Below, in pieces: positions 36,276 to 49,454 of a stretch of 64,000 bases of DNA. The stretch spans positions 20,574,699 through 20,638,698 of the forward strand of contig NC_043990.1 in the NCBI RefSeq assembly GCF_902150065.1, written 5' to 3'. Below the pieces are notes generated by a model. It saw nothing but the letters and a program-made list of their open reading frames with translations. It did no database searches and had not been told where the DNA came from. Numbering within the stretch: position 1 is the stretch's first letter; each line of letters begins with the position of its first letter. The stretch comes from Myripristis murdjan (lineage: Eukaryota > Chordata > Actinopteri > Holocentriformes > Holocentridae). The translations under genes and the position numbers were made by a program.

Positions 36276-37850
36276 ATGCTGGGTGCGCTCCTGCGGAGGA
36301 ACATGTCCCAAAAGCTAAGCGTGCTGCTGCTGGTGTTTGGCCTGGTCTGGGGACTCATGCTGCTGCGCTACACTGTGCAGCAGCCTCGCCACCAGAGCAG
36401 CGCCGAGCTACGCCAGCAGATCCTAGAGCTCAGTCGGCGCTACGTCAAGGTCCTGACTGAGGAGAACCAGAATGCACCAGGCGGGCCGCAGGGAACCTCC
36501 ATGGCTGGTTATGGTGAGCCTTGTAGAGGAAAGCAGGAATGCTTTACAACACATATGGACACTTTACTCTCTCTCACTTGCTTACCAACTTAGTAATGGC
36601 CCTCGATTATCAGTAATTTTATAAATATGTGTAAGTTTCCTTTTATACAACATACTGTTGTATTAATGAAGTCTTCATGAATCTATCATGAATTAACATA
36701 AGGAAACTACCTCAGAAATGTCAAAAGGTAAAGGAAAACACACAGTCATAATTTTGATTTTTTTTATTAATTGAGATATAATTTTGTTGTGTTGAGAGAA
36801 AAAAGGAGTAGTGGGAGCTTTACTCCACTACATATAGAAGGAGATGACAGAGCAGGTGTAACACAGTTTATCCTCTCAGAGAACCATGCAAGAAATTAAA
36901 GTGGTTTGATTTTAAAACTGTTCACTACAAAGTGCATTGCTGTCAACCAAAGGGAGGCCTTGGGAGAAGGCCAGGGAGCAACTGCTGGTGCGTTCTCTCC
37001 CAAACAGATGAGTGAATCGGTGCCATCGTTTGGGATGTGTTGTTCTCTGGATTTGTTCCAGATGGGAACAGTGACATCATGCCCAGGGCTCAGTCACCAG
37101 CCTACAGGCTTAAGGGAACAAATCTCATTGGACTGTGGGTTAGCATGTAGCAGAATATCTCCCCCTGCTTCTCACTTCCCTCTGAGTGCAAATTATTTGG
37201 AACCTTGCAGGATTAAATAGTCTCTAATTACAAAATAGATGAACCTCGATCAGTCATCAAGTCATATACAACAAATTGACCTTTCTTTTCACCATTGCTG
37301 TCTTTATGCCTATATACTATCATACACAGTAATTTGTGAAAACAAGTAATACGCATATTTGCAGAGTTTAGTTTTGTTACCTGAGGTATTTTTTTTTTTT
37401 AGATGTACAAACAGTTCAGACTTTGGCAAATTGGGACTTTTCAGTCAGAGTCATGGATATGAAGAATTTATGAACAAATCCATTTCAAATTCACTAGATA
37501 AACAAGGTCCATTGTGTGCCAAAAAGATTAGCACAAAACTATCTGTTGTGATAAAATCTGGTCAGTCATTGTTTTCTTTTCTTTCTCTGTTGCACACAGC
37601 TGATCTGAAGAGGACCATAGCCGTGTTGCTGGATGACATTCTGACACGGCTGGTGAAACTAGAGGGGAAAATTGACCTGGTAGTCAACGCCTCCTCCACA
37701 AACACCTCCCATGCTGCAGGGGGCGTTGTTGCCTCTGTTCCTGCTGCCTTACCAAAAGCCTCAAAACAGGAGACACCAGGCAGCCACCCAGGGACGCCAC
37801 GGCCCAACCCACACACACCTAACAGGCCTGGACAACATCAAGGACCATAG
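36276..37850 (+). CDS. ccdc126: Coiled-coil domain-containing protein 126
   Basis: Two coding exons, 36276-36513 and 37600-37850, joined at G/CT (GGTTATG/GTGAGC donor, CACACAG acceptor), give 162 residues. The acceptor before the ATG exon is at 36265, after a long pyrimidine tract. Residues 1-9 are basic cytosolic, about 13-30 ([17 protein letters not shown]) form a membrane anchor or signal anchor, and 40-65 form a short coiled coil ([20 protein letters not shown]). The conserved core [15 protein letters not shown] then VKLEGKID follows. NAS and NTS sequons suggest a luminal, glycosylated tail. Human CCDC126 is 140 residues with the same core; the fish tail is longer and rich in P, G, H and T. 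The family resembles the N-terminal region of MGAT5 glycosyltransferases (from memory), but there is no catalytic domain. Function unknown. Confidence 0.93.
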
Positions 37851-38440
37851 TGTTAATATATGTTTTAGCGTGTTGTTTTATGCATCACACTTTCCAGAAG
37901 TTAATCACTGATTGCTGATATCAGTTAAAGAAAAATGAAAAGCAATAGGGAGAGGCGTGGACATCCACTAACTTAAAACATGGGATGAATGTCAGAGATG
38001 CTCAGACAAACTCAGAGGAAAGGAGGACTGCTTGATGCTCTTTACTTTTCATATGCTGATATTTATTTTTTTACCAGGACTACTCCACACCTTTTTTTGA
38101 TATTTACATCAGTGAATTCTTTGGTTCAAATTTTTGCCTCTCGTTATGATGGAAGTTCTGACTGTTACAGCAGAGGCAGAGGTAAACACTCTCGGATTTG
38201 AAACTCCACCTTATTTGGTTGGCCGCAGAAATGACTGAGAACGCTTTGGTGTGTGCAGCGCTTATGAATTTGCAATATTGCTTCAACATATCAAAATGCT
38301 GAAATAGATAGTGCACTCATGGTAGTTAGGAATAGATGCATTTCGACTTGCAACTGGCCAAGTTGGATATTATGTAGAAGGTTCCTCTCTCAGCTAATGT
38401 GTACAATAATTCCATGGATAATAAAACTAATAGACGTGAA
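37851..38440 (+). other. ccdc126: ccdc126 3' UTR (inferred)
   Basis: AT-rich DNA after the stop. An AATAAA at 38420-38425 (ggataataaaac) is the best polyadenylation signal seen; no downstream GT-rich element is closer than the GT run at 38579. Confidence 0.45.
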
Positions 38441-38576
38441 GGAGATAATCCAAAGAATGTTATTTGCACTCCCATTGACAGCCCTATAAATGTGTATTTA
38501 AATTTTTCTGTTTGACAGTCTGACCTTTATGTAGTATATGAGAGGACAATGTTTATTTGCCATATTGTACCTGGAG

Positions 38577-38578
<2 letters not shown>

Positions 38579-38648
<70 letters not shown>
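38579..38648. repeat. (GT)n microsatellite, 70 bases
   Basis: Pure GT run between ccdc126 and tra2a. Confidence 0.95.
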
Positions 38649-38651
<3 letters not shown>

Positions 38652-39599
38652 GTGTCTCAATTGCAGTCCAATATTTGGCTCTTATGCCTAGTGTCTGGAG
38701 CTCTTTTATTTTAGATGTGGAATGGATTGAATGTACTGTATGGTCAATATTTAGCCCTGTAGTGCTGTTAAGATGACTGACTCACTGCTTACACGTGTTC
38801 AGGGTTCATGTTGCACTGTGACTCTATAGGAATTCCCTAAAAATAGTGGACTTGTCCAACTTTGACATTAGAGATATTTTAGGGGGTGGACATTAAGCTG
38901 TGGCATAACCATTCTTCTAGCCTCGCTGCAGGTCCTGAACCTGTATTTTTTTTTTTCGTCTTTAAATTATAATGCCAAGAGACCTGTGCAAAATGTGTCA
39001 CATTGTCCCAGCCCAGACACATAGGAGAGACTTTATTCCTGATGCTCATAAAATGTATCATGATGATACATGAGCACCTTTGTGAGGCAAAGAAGCTGGA
39101 CAATATTGCCATCGATATAACAAACAAAACTTGATTAAAACATATTGTCAGTCATAATTTCCTTTTACTGCGTTTCAGAATGTGGCCCAGATGTCAAGCC
39201 AGCAACAGTGAATTACTGAACTGTGGTGGAACTATGTCTGTACTAAGGGCTGATGCCATAAATGTACTTTGCTTCACAGAGATAGCAGTAGAAAACATAA
39301 GGAAGCCTGTGAGCTATTCTTTAACATCCAGAGGTGTCATATTAACCTGCAAAAATACTGTGGATTCAAGTGAGACAAAGCTTTATTGACACACAGAATT
39401 TTACCTCATGTAAAAATAATTTGTTCCCCATTCACATGATTTTTTTTTTTTTTTTTAAATCATATTCTGAGGTGAATACCTGTGAATTAAATCAGATGAG
39501 TAAAAAACAAAGTGTAAAAACTGTTTTTGTGTTCCAAGCAACAGGATGTGAGTCACCAGACAAGGAATAAAACTGTGTTTAGTTCTTCCAAGTATTAGG
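38649..39599. other. Intergenic, nothing recognised
   Basis: AT-rich DNA with a poly-T run at 39441-39457. I see no exon or clear regulatory motif. Confidence 0.5.
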
Positions 39600-39607
39600 C
39601 CTGGACC

Positions 39608-39680
39608 CTGGTGGTTCCCAAAGTGGGGACCAGGGACCTCCAAGGGTCATTGAGAGTGCTCTTGGAGGCCCCCAAACGAG
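39608..39680. repeat. hAT-like terminal fragment
   Basis: gtggttcccaaagtggggac followed by cctccaagggtcattgag has the ...ggttcccaaagtgggg... form of hAT-derived fish repeats and resembles the reversed right end of the element at 2347-2742. No matching second terminus was found nearby. Confidence 0.4.
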
Positions 39681-39939
39681 GAATGAGCCAGTTTATACTA
39701 TTTAAGTCACCAGAGATTCTGCATAATGAAACAGTGTCTAAATGTGACTGTTTTGACTGCAGGTTGTACTTACAGCCACGCTGCACCCTCCCACCGCTGC
39801 ACAGTACAAACAGTTACGGATTTCTGCATGAAGGTGCAGGTTTACCAAAGTCCTTTCAGGTGATATTCCCCACTCGGATACAGTTTTGTTGGATGGGGTG
39901 TCTTGATGGTGGAGAAGGAGGCAATCCACACTTCCCAGC

Positions 39940-40118
39940 TCGCTCAAGTTTGGCACCCAGGCCGCGTGGGAGGGCAGAGCCAGCAGGTGACGTCACACTG
40001 CAGCAACTAAACAACACCCCCCCCCCCCAATCGCCATCTTCTAGCTAGCAGGTCTGAGTGTTAAGCACCGTAGCACGGATCATTTCTGTCATATTTGTTG
40101 CTTGTACTATATTATACA
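39940..40118 (+). promoter_or_regulatory. tra2a: tra2a promoter and 5' UTR
   Basis: Short GC-rich region before the tra2a ATG with the full palindrome GTGACGTCAC at 39987-39996, a CREB/ATF site. It is followed by a c-run and a pyrimidine-rich stretch that could hold the start site. No TATA box is evident, as expected for a housekeeping splicing gene. Confidence 0.6.
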
Positions 40119-43100
40119 ATGAGTGACATTGAGGATGGAAACTATGAGGGACGGGTAAGTATTTCCATTGAAAGATATCATATCTTCTTTCCCTCTTTCC
40201 TCCTTCTCCTGCGTGGCTGCCGATAAGAAACACAGCCGAGGAATGCCATTAATCGTGGGCTAAATACATAGCCGCTAGCTAATTATTTCAATACCCACTG
40301 TGTTACAGAGGCGGACAGTTTGAGTTAGTGTTTTTTTTTTTTTTTTTTACGACCAATTTTTTTTTTTTTTTTTCATTGACTATTATCGTGAAAACCCAAC
40401 CAATTTGCGCTAATGTCACCTAGCTTACCTGACAGGCTTGCAAAAGAGCTGGAGAATTTGCACACGGAAGGCAAATGCACATGTCTGTCTTCATAATTTG
40501 GTTTGAATTGGATTTTCCCCCCCAAATTCACTGCACCTAGGTAATTTGACCCGTGTCGCTAATGGACGTTGATATCAGTTCGTGTGTACAACGTCGCTGC
40601 TTGTGCTGCATCCAAATATGCACATGAGCAACCAGAGTTTTGTTTTTGTTGCAGACTGTTTTATATTAGCTAGGGATTCAAGGTGAAAGTTTCTTCAAGC
40701 CACTCTTCCTTCCCTGCTTTCACACTGTGATTTAGCCATTTAACTCTGATATTAAACATCTAAACTATGTAAATAGCTCGCTTGCACTTATTAAATTAGG
40801 CTCACCATTCAGCTACACTGTTGTACTCACTTTTCTATTCTGAAATTTTTTATCTCATGTAGCCACAATGTAACTGTACTGCATTCAGTGTTTTTATAAG
40901 TAATTATTGCCTAAAGATATTTTCCTTTTTATAAACCCATGACCTTAATTTTATTGAATGTTCTTTTTTCATTAAGGTTATTGATCGTGAAGGATTTGAA
41001 GAGTTTTATCCAAGAATGTGGAAGAAAATATTCAAGATAAAAGAAGGCTAATGAAAACATTTACAGAGCAGAACATAGAAGTGGAAAGGGAGGAAATGTG
41101 ACGGAAGAATGGTTTGAGATGTAGAAGCACTTGCAATGTAATGGCTAATATGAATTCAGTTTGGGTGAAGAGATGAAAAACAGACCTGGAATCAGAAAAT
41201 GAGAAAACTGAAAAAAGAAGAATGAAGAAGGATAGAATTCCTGAGAGAAGGCAGTAGCGTATAAAGAATCTGGAAGAATGAATGTGTCCCTAGGTTAAGT
41301 AAATGGATCATTTGTGTTACAACTATTTTTTTGTTTTCTTTTGTTTTTCTGTAATACTTGTCTGTAAAATGAAAATGCATGTTAACTTAGTTTTTCCCCT
41401 GATGGCCCAGGTGGACTCGGAAATAGATGTATGTGGTATTTTGTTACATAGGATTAATAATGTCACTTTGTAAACCACATAATTGTTAAATGAAATTATA
41501 AGAGAACTAACCCCTTCCTCCACAGTACATAAGCTGTACATTTTATAAAGATTGATGTGAGTGTGCAACATACTCTTCTACATATCACTGCTCTGTGTGA
41601 GATAGTATGTACCTGTGTGAGGCAGTGTAATTGTCCATTAGAGTGCTGTTAACACACTCCTGTGGCAATAGGAGTCTCGCTCCCCATCTAAATCGGACCA
41701 TGGAAGTCCAGCTCGGGTCAAGTCGGAGAGCAGGTCCGGCTCCCCGAGTCCTTCCCGGGCCTCCAAACGCTCTGAGTCCAGATCCCGTTCTCGTTCAGAA
41801 TCTAGGTATGCTTTGCCATTTTAGTGACCTTTGTGACATTAAAGTCTTTGCGAATGGATTAATGCTGATTCTTTGATCATTAATTCGCTGAAATTGTAAC
41901 ATCCTGGGTGTCTGATTGCTCACCGTTTCTTCTTTTTTTTCCTCATTGTTAGGTCTCACTCTCGGCGGCACTCAAACCGCCGCTACAGCCGTTCACGCTC
42001 TCGTTCCCATTCCCACCGGAAGAGGTCCCGTTCCCGTTCCTACAGCCCTGAATATCGCCGCAGGAGGAGCCAGAGCACCTCTCCCATGTCCAACCGGCGC
42101 CGCCACACTGGCAGCAGGGTGAGTGTGAGGAGGACAGGGTGAAGTTAGCCAGAGATTGTGAACCAAAGGACAGCTTGCATATTGTCATACTAAGGAAGTG
42201 TTAGTACTGACAGTTCATTATGAAATACACCTAGTTTTGGAGGGATTAGCCCTTGGGTCGTGGTGCCTGTTAAAGTAATGAGATCATTAGCTTTGGCGCT
42301 CCATGTGACCACTTGAAGCACACTCCATGTTGAGTGATAGTAGGCGCCTGACATTATCTCACATAACAAGGTGAGTACATGTAGCAGCTCAAGAGTCACA
42401 TTATATGCAGACATCTATATGTTAAGTGATCATATGATCCTACTTCACAAATGGGCTAATCTCCCAAAAACCTGGTATATTTCTTAAAATACTCCGCTGT
42501 TTTAGCACATTTCCTTATAATGAAAGAGAGATGCATCACATTAGTTACAGCAAATAAAGAGCAATTGAACAGCACTGCGGTATGTGTGTGTGTATATATA
42601 TATATATATACTGCAGTATGTGTAGGACATAAATTCACACACATGTACTACTTACAAATGTTGAATTCAAAACGGCAGGTTATTTTCCACACTGATTAAT
42701 TTGTAAGATGTTTGAGATCATGGGAGAACAGTTTGACATGACATTTAATAACCCCTTAATAACCCCTTTAATAAACCCTTTGATTAACTTTCCCCTCCTT
42801 TCATTATATCAACAGAGCCATGACTTCACAAAAGAAACATACAGTCATGGCGGTGATGCCGATGCCAGGGTATGTGGACCTTCTGACACGCTTGGGACAA
42901 GTGTAATGTAATGTAATTGATGTGGGCCAAAGGTTTTAGTCCCAATGTAGTCCTGAATCAGAGGGAGAAGAGGTCCATGTGATAAAGCGAGACGGGAATT
43001 ATGTGAGAATGAAAAGCGAGCAGAGGGCAAATGGAAAGGTCTTGTTTTGTCTCTGATTTCTTCCAGTGGCATGTTTTCAAAAGCTGTTTCAGAAGGGGTT

Positions 43101-46100
43101 ATTAAAACTGTCATATAGTTTTTACCCACTGAGCATTTAAGTGATGATGACCCCCTCATTCACACATACATAAATACTTGACTTAAATAATAACCAATAT
43201 TGGTAACCCTGATGAAGACTTATGCTAAAATACATGGGTTTTATTTAGACTAATAAATATACTTTCTTATTTTGAAGCCAAGTGTGCAAGAAGTTCTCCC
43301 CCTTTTGCTCTTTGAATATCTTTTTAACACCTTGGTGTTTATAGTGAAGCAGCAGGGGAGTTACCTCACTACCTCACTTAAAGGCTAAAAGTCATTATGT
43401 AGGAATAGGTTTGTTTGTTTGTTTTTTTTCTCTCCATACAGTCCATATCTGATTTTTGAATTGAAACCCTATCACTAATAAATCCACTGTGTTTATTATA
43501 CATATTAGATCATGTTCAAAAGAACGTCACTCGCATTTCCACCATCCCATGTTAACAGTTTGAACAAATCCTCCCAGACATGGTTGTGGATAATTAATGG
43601 GTTTTTCTTGTTGATTGAAATTCTTTTCCTGCTTTGTCACTCGCCTGTTTATCCAAACTGTATGGAGCTAAGCAAGGCACTGAAATATTAGTGGGACCAA
43701 ACAACATGCATTTCTGAAATACTAAGACTAATTTGCAGTCATCAATGTATCAGGAAAGGTGTTCCCACAGTTACATATAAAGTAATAGAAGAGATTTGGA
43801 GAGACATGTTTCTACTGTCTTTATGCCCCATGTTTTAAGCATGTGTAACGCTGCTCTGTGCATGGTTCAATTAGCATGTGATATCTCGTGTGCTAAATCT
43901 GGTGGTGTGAGCGAAGTAAGCCACACCACCAACTCTGACTGTTGACCCTTTCCAGGCGAACCCTGACCCCAACACATGTTTGGGAGTGTTTGGCTTGAGC
44001 CTGTACACCACAGAGCGTGACCTGAGGGAGGTTTTCTCCCGCTACGGTCCTCTAGCCGGGGTGAACGTGGTCTACGACCAGCGCACCGGTCGCTCCCGTG
44101 GCTTTGCCTTTGTTTACTTCGAAAGAATTGAGGACTCCAAAGAGGTATGGGAAATGGCTGTGTGTTGTCCAATGTTTGTTCATTGGTTGGATCTTAAAGG
44201 CCAATGGTTTTCAAACCTGGTCCTCTGTTTATGTGTAAAGTCCATGTTAACCTCTTGGTAACAACTAGTTAGTTTTAAACTAACTGAAAATTCACTTGTG
44301 TTGCACCACTCAGACTTAAGGAATGTCTTAATTGGCAAAGCCTTAATGATGTGTAAATCCTTTACTGAGTGACATCTGTGCCTGCATCCAGGAGAAAAGC
44401 ATAAAAACCACAAACACGGAAGATACTGCAGCATCACAGACTTGAAAACAAGTCAATCAAGAATAACAGCTGGTGGCAGATTACAGGCTAATATTACAGT
44501 ATATTCAGCTACAATTACCTGCTTCTTTTTGGTCAAAGGTTAATGTTATGTATTATTAATTTGTGTTTCAGGTTAATGATGTTCATGTAACATAAAGTTA
44601 GTCTAATAAAATGTGATAATCAGTCCTGAGGAAATCAAAACAAAACAACTGTTAAATATGTAAATATTTAGGAACTATTAAGTTCAGTGTCATGACTTGT
44701 TTGTGTGGTACAACCTGTTTTGATTTACTAGTGTGTAAACTTTGATTTTGTAAACACTTGGTAAACAGCTAGATTATCTCAGTACTTGTGTATAGCTGAC
44801 GCAACCGCTCACTGGACCCATATTCCCTAATGGTTTTCTATTGTACCAGGTAATTAATTGCATTCACCCGTCGTCCCAGCGGAGCTAAAATAGTCCCAGA
44901 TCCGATGGCCAGAATAGCCGCATTGCCACTATCACACCATTGCAAGCTAGGGCTATCTTTGAGCTGGATGGTGTTAATGGCCCATGGCCTCAAAGACCAT
45001 TTGTGTTTCTACTATCGTGTCAGTGGCCCCGCAGAATTACCCTAAAACCCGCCCGTAACATGCTGCCTCAGTGTAAACATCATCCAAGCACGTTAGATGC
45101 ACTGTTGAGTAATAACAATGCACGGCAGATAATGTAACCGGACTTGTCACACTCCGGTAACTTAAAATAGCCATACTGGTATTACAGTTCACACAATTGA
45201 ACAATCATAACACAAGTATGCTAAGATGTGTTCAGTTGAATCACTTTGGCTGTTTAGTTAGAAAAATGAATTAATGCCAAAGAACTCACCGACTGAATCT
45301 GCCACTGGCTACACTACCATGGTGTCCCGGGTGCCTCAGCTGACACCGTCCATTTGTTGTTTGGAAATTATCCTCTACCCAGATAGAGAGCAGAGTCCTA
45401 ATGTCCTTGTTTGACCAGTACTGTCTACTGTTGTCCACTTTTTGTTTATCGGTTATTCTTCTGACATGTCTGCTTATAAGCTGCACCCTTGTCCCTGCCC
45501 AAAGCCAGGTAAGCCCTGCCTATGACCCTTGGCTCTGCCTCAAGCTGCTTGTAGCTCTTTCTGGCCCATGAGTATGCAGTGGGCCATTAGCACCTGGAAA
45601 ATGGCTCCAATAGCCCAACCAAGGCATGATCAAAGACTGGAAGTGACAATGGAAACGCAACTGGCTTTGGCATACACAAGCTCGCTCACGTTTGGCGCGA
45701 TAGTGGAAAGGCGGCTATCGAAAACCAGCAGGACTCTGACTCTTGAGGACCAGAATTGCAGAATTGAAGCTCATCTGTAAACGCTTTTCAGGTCCAGCCC
45801 TGCCACTGATAATCGTTGTTTGACACCTTTTGTTTTAGTTCACTGAATAATAGCTTTTTAACTGTTAATATTTTGCTCCACCAGCATTTCTTAAAATGTC
45901 ATAAATTTAAGTTGCCCAAAACTGCAGATACCGTTTGGTGAAGTGCGACTACCAGAGCACACCACTAGGTGTCAGCATTGTCACACATAATTCTTGCCCT
46001 CACACCCCATACATCCCTCGCAAGAGGCTGCTGCTTGTAATGTAGGTCGGCCTTTGTGAATTAAATCACTTAACCAAAGTGCATAAGAGATTTTGATAGT

Positions 46101-47076
46101 GGCTTTGTCTTTCCCCCCTCCTGTGTTCCCCAGGCAATGGAGCGAGCCAACGGCATGGAGCTGGATGGGAGGCGCATCAGAGTGGATTATTCCATTACCA
46201 AGCGTCCCCACACCCCCACGCCAGGAATCTACATGGGCCGACCAACACAGTAAGAACAGCAGATGGTCAAGTTCCTACATCTTGGTTTCTTGACCCTATA
46301 GTGTTGAATCAACCATTGATCACATGTTAATAGTCCATGAAAAGTACAAGAGTGCAGTTCAGAGGTTAGGGCGGGGTATTCCAATGTAGGGTGTGTTATT
46401 CATAGGTTGGGGCTTGTTCCTGCCACTTTTGTAAAACTATTACAAAATATTTTAGTGAAACACATTTGTGAAATTACACATTTGATACAGTGTTGTTTCT
46501 CCATAAACAAGACACCCTGAAGTCATGACTTGCTGATTTGTCTTCTATCACCAGTAATGGTGGCGGCAGCAGCAGTGGGGGCAGAAGGGGGAGAGACTCT
46601 TACTATGATCGTGGCTATGACCGCTATGACAGATACGACGAGTATGACTACAGGTATAGGTGAGTAATTACCCTGAGACGTTAGTGCTGTGCGTATGTGA
46701 TGAACGCGAGTACAAAATGGATATTATGCTGTTAAGCTGGAGGAAAAGTGTAATTTTTCTTTGCTTCTCTGCAGTCGCAGGCGCTCTCCGTCACCCTACT
46801 ACAGTCGATACAGGTCTCGCTCACGGTCTCGCTCATACAGCCCACGTAAGTGTGTAAAGAGAAACACGCACAGTGCACAAACCTTGCTTGATTGCATCCA
46901 TGTCACTGTCTTAAAACACTGAATTAGGCAGCCTGTAAGTATGCATGTCCAAACAAGTTGAGGTAGTTGGCTCACTGCTGAAAGCATATTTCTTAATTGA
47001 TTAACACTGTACTGACATAATCTGTACTAATGTGAATCCTATGTTTTGGTTTTTGTTCTCCTCAGGACGATACTGA
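40119..47076 (+). CDS. tra2a: Transformer-2 protein homolog alpha
   Basis: Nuclear SR-like splicing activator that binds GAA-rich exonic enhancers. Eight coding exons: 40119-40154, 41672-41805, 41953-42118, 43956-44144, 46134-46249, 46555-46659, 46775-46845 and 47066-47076. All use GT-AG and the phases agree, giving 275 residues (human TRA2A 282). Order: [14 protein letters not shown] domain 1 (about 13-112, [11 protein letters not shown]...RRRHTGSR); one RRM (about 113-195) with RNP2-like CLGVFGLSL and RNP1 RGFAFVYF; the linker [20 protein letters not shown]; a Gly/Ser patch; and RS domain 2 with [19 protein letters not shown] ending SYSPRRY. The glycine run of mammalian TRA2A is much shorter here. 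Intron 1 carries a poison cassette (see 40977-41293). The tag at the sixth exon end (ACAG/GTATAG/GTGAGT) leaves a possible alternative donor. Confidence 0.97.
40977..41293 (+). other. tra2a: tra2a poison (autoregulatory) cassette exon
   Basis: After the acceptor cttttttcattaag the sequence begins GTTATTGATCGTGAAGG. Read in phase with exon 1 (phase 0) it gives [10 protein letters not shown]... and a stop, TAA, at 41049-41051. The following about 240 bases are strongly purine rich with many GAA/AGAA words (gaagaaaat, aagaagaatgaagaagg), the motif bound by Tra2 proteins. The donor is either after 41293 (ctag/gttaag) or after 41298 (ttaa/gtaaat). Tra2 genes of mammals and Drosophila carry such an autoregulated exon, so high Tra2 would favour inclusion and loss of full-length mRNA. 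Start and content are seen; use is inferred. Confidence 0.8.
42119..43955. other. tra2a intron 3
   Basis: AT-rich intron with a short TA/GT tract at 42584-42611. No exon or recognised repeat. Confidence 0.7.
44912..45720. mobile_element. Non-autonomous DNA transposon (MITE) with long imperfect inverted repeats
   Basis: The left end reads aatagccgcattgccacta then tcacacca. The right end read on the minus strand is gatagccgcctttccacta then tcgcgcca. Further in, ggtgttaatggcccatgg (left) pairs with ggtgctaatggcccactg (right, minus strand), so the inverted repeat extends about 100 bases or more. The element, about 0.8 kb, lies in tra2a intron 4 and has no transposase. Family is not identified and a clear target duplication was not found. 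Confidence 0.55.
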
Positions 47077-48240
47077 GCTGCTTCCTCCAACATTCAGATT
47101 CTCTTCCTTCATTACTGGTGTCGGATTCATCAAGCTGTTTCAGAGGGGAACATTTTGAGATAGCGAGTCTTTATCAACAGCGAGAACTCTTAAGTTTGTG
47201 ATAAGAAGTGTTGTTTACATGCAGTAGATGTCTTAATTTTTAGACTTTTTAATGCATCTATGTTGAGTGTGAGCAAGTGACCGGTCAACTGATGGTTAAC
47301 TTGTTGCTTGGTTGCTAGACTTGCATCCTTCCTTCCCTCTCCATTTTCTTACGCAGTGATTTTGTAGTGATGGTTAATGAACAGTGTTCTCTTAATCTAT
47401 TCCCTTGGCCTGTAATATAGCCTTTGTCATTACCGGGAAGGAAAGATGCAGGACAACCAGGCTTAGGGATGCAGTAGCTTACACTATTAATGTAAATAAT
47501 GGTGACACTTCATTTTACAACCTGCATTAGGCAGGTGTAACAAAGAAAATATGAAAACTCTGTGTGTGAATTGTATGATTATAATCAGGTTAAATTGTGT
47601 TTCCTAGTGCCTAGTGTAACTCAGTTTCCTGGTAAGTACTAAGTAAAAATTGGGCTGTAAATTGAAGTGTCACCAAAAATCAGTTGTCGGGTCTCTGCTC
47701 ACCTGAGTCACTTTTTTGGTGGAGGAAGTCAACATTTGAGTACCTCTACACAAGAGTTTTATTTTCATGTGTTATGTTTCGTATTGTTATTTCTTTGTAT
47801 GGAAATATATAAAAAAAAAAAAAAAAATGAAAACTCCACAGTGTGCAAGGTGGTGTCTGACTTAATGTGCATGAAATTGAGGTATGGCTTAGTTGTATAG
47901 GCAGGAGTTGTGAAATTAAGTGGGTGAGGTGAGAAAACAAGCTACAGACAGTTGAACAGAATAAGACCTGTGCCAAGGCTTTGTGTAGGATAAGTTCATG
48001 TTCATGAATGTGTACAAATGGCTGATACAGAGCCACACATTGAAAATACAGTAAACCTTCCATAAGTCGGGTTTCCTCTCATTCAAGCCATATTTATCAG
48101 TCAAGATGCAGATAGACTTATCCATGAGACCAGTCTTTTATTTTAAGCTTAATTACACAAGGTGCATTGTTCACGAAATACAAAACAGGCAGTATTTGAG
48201 GCAGATCCCAGCAAACAATAAAACACTGAAGCTACAACAC
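47077..48240 (+). other. tra2a: tra2a 3' UTR (inferred extent)
   Basis: Follows the TGA at 47074-47076. The best polyadenylation signal is AATAAA at 48217-48222 (gcaaacaataaaacac). An A-rich run at 47810-47827 could be an internal priming site or an alternative end. On the opposite strand AATAAA at about 48135 would suit a minus-strand transcript end; no minus-strand gene is recognised. Confidence 0.45.
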
Positions 48241-49383
48241 AGGGGCTTGTGCTTCCATTTAAAAACATTACAATGACATACAGTAAAATACATGTCTCAA
48301 TAGAATGCAACGGTATGATGTCCTTAAATTTAACCATGACAATACTGGCCTAATCCTCCTTTCAAAGTTCCTTAATCTGTGTTTTACATTAGGAAAAGTG
48401 CTGACAGAGCTATTTTGGTTTGCACAAGACCGTGTGAGCAGTATCACATTTTCCTGCATTGATCAAAGCCTGGCAGATTGCATCAGACAACAGGTTCAGA
48501 TATTGGATTGGATAATCTGCGAGAGCAAACAAGCTCTTGAAACCGAGTGGCTAATCAAAGGCGCAAACCTGAAGAAATGGAAAGCTCTTTATCTATAGAC
48601 TTTAGCCGTAATAGTAAGGTACTTGATTCAAATGGGGTTAATCATCAGTGCTGACCTGTCATGGGGCCCCTCAGAGCTATGCATTCATCCACACTGACTC
48701 AAAGATAATTCCACACGTCCCAAGGTAACCAGTAGTCGGCAGGATTCAAGGGTCAAAGTTTGAGTTCATTCTCAGTAAAGATTCAGCAGTCACATGGCAA
48801 AACGTCGAGCCATACATGCGTACACCGTGTACACCCATTTGCCCCTTTGGTTACATTTAATGAACCTAAACCACTGACCCTCTTTCATGTTATTTTCCTA
48901 CAGAACACTGGGTCACATCATGAGGAAAAATTATGTTATCTGACTTCCTTCCCTGTGATCCATCATCTACTGCTGTTACTTTTCAGTGGTGTCTTACAGT
49001 TTTTCTGTGGAAAACAGGTGCATAGATTGGTGAGAAATACACACAACTCAGAGATTAGTACACCTAGATATGAGCTGGTGCTGTGACATGTAGATTTATT
49101 TCACTTTGGAGCAGCTGGGTGAGCACAATGACTGAAAAGCCTCTGAAGTAAGTGTCATGGCAGATAGGACGGCCAGTAGCAGCCATAATGGGTGGATGGT
49201 TTCTCATTGTTGGGGATGCATGAGCAGACAGATCACCTACACAATTTGGACTCAAATGTCTATAAAGCAGAAAGACACATGACTTTCTTGGAAACAAAAA
49301 GAAAGAGACCACACCTTCCTCCTAACACAAACACACACACACAAATAAATAAAAAAAATGATGAGCTGACTCATTGTTTAACT

Positions 49384-49454
<71 letters not shown>

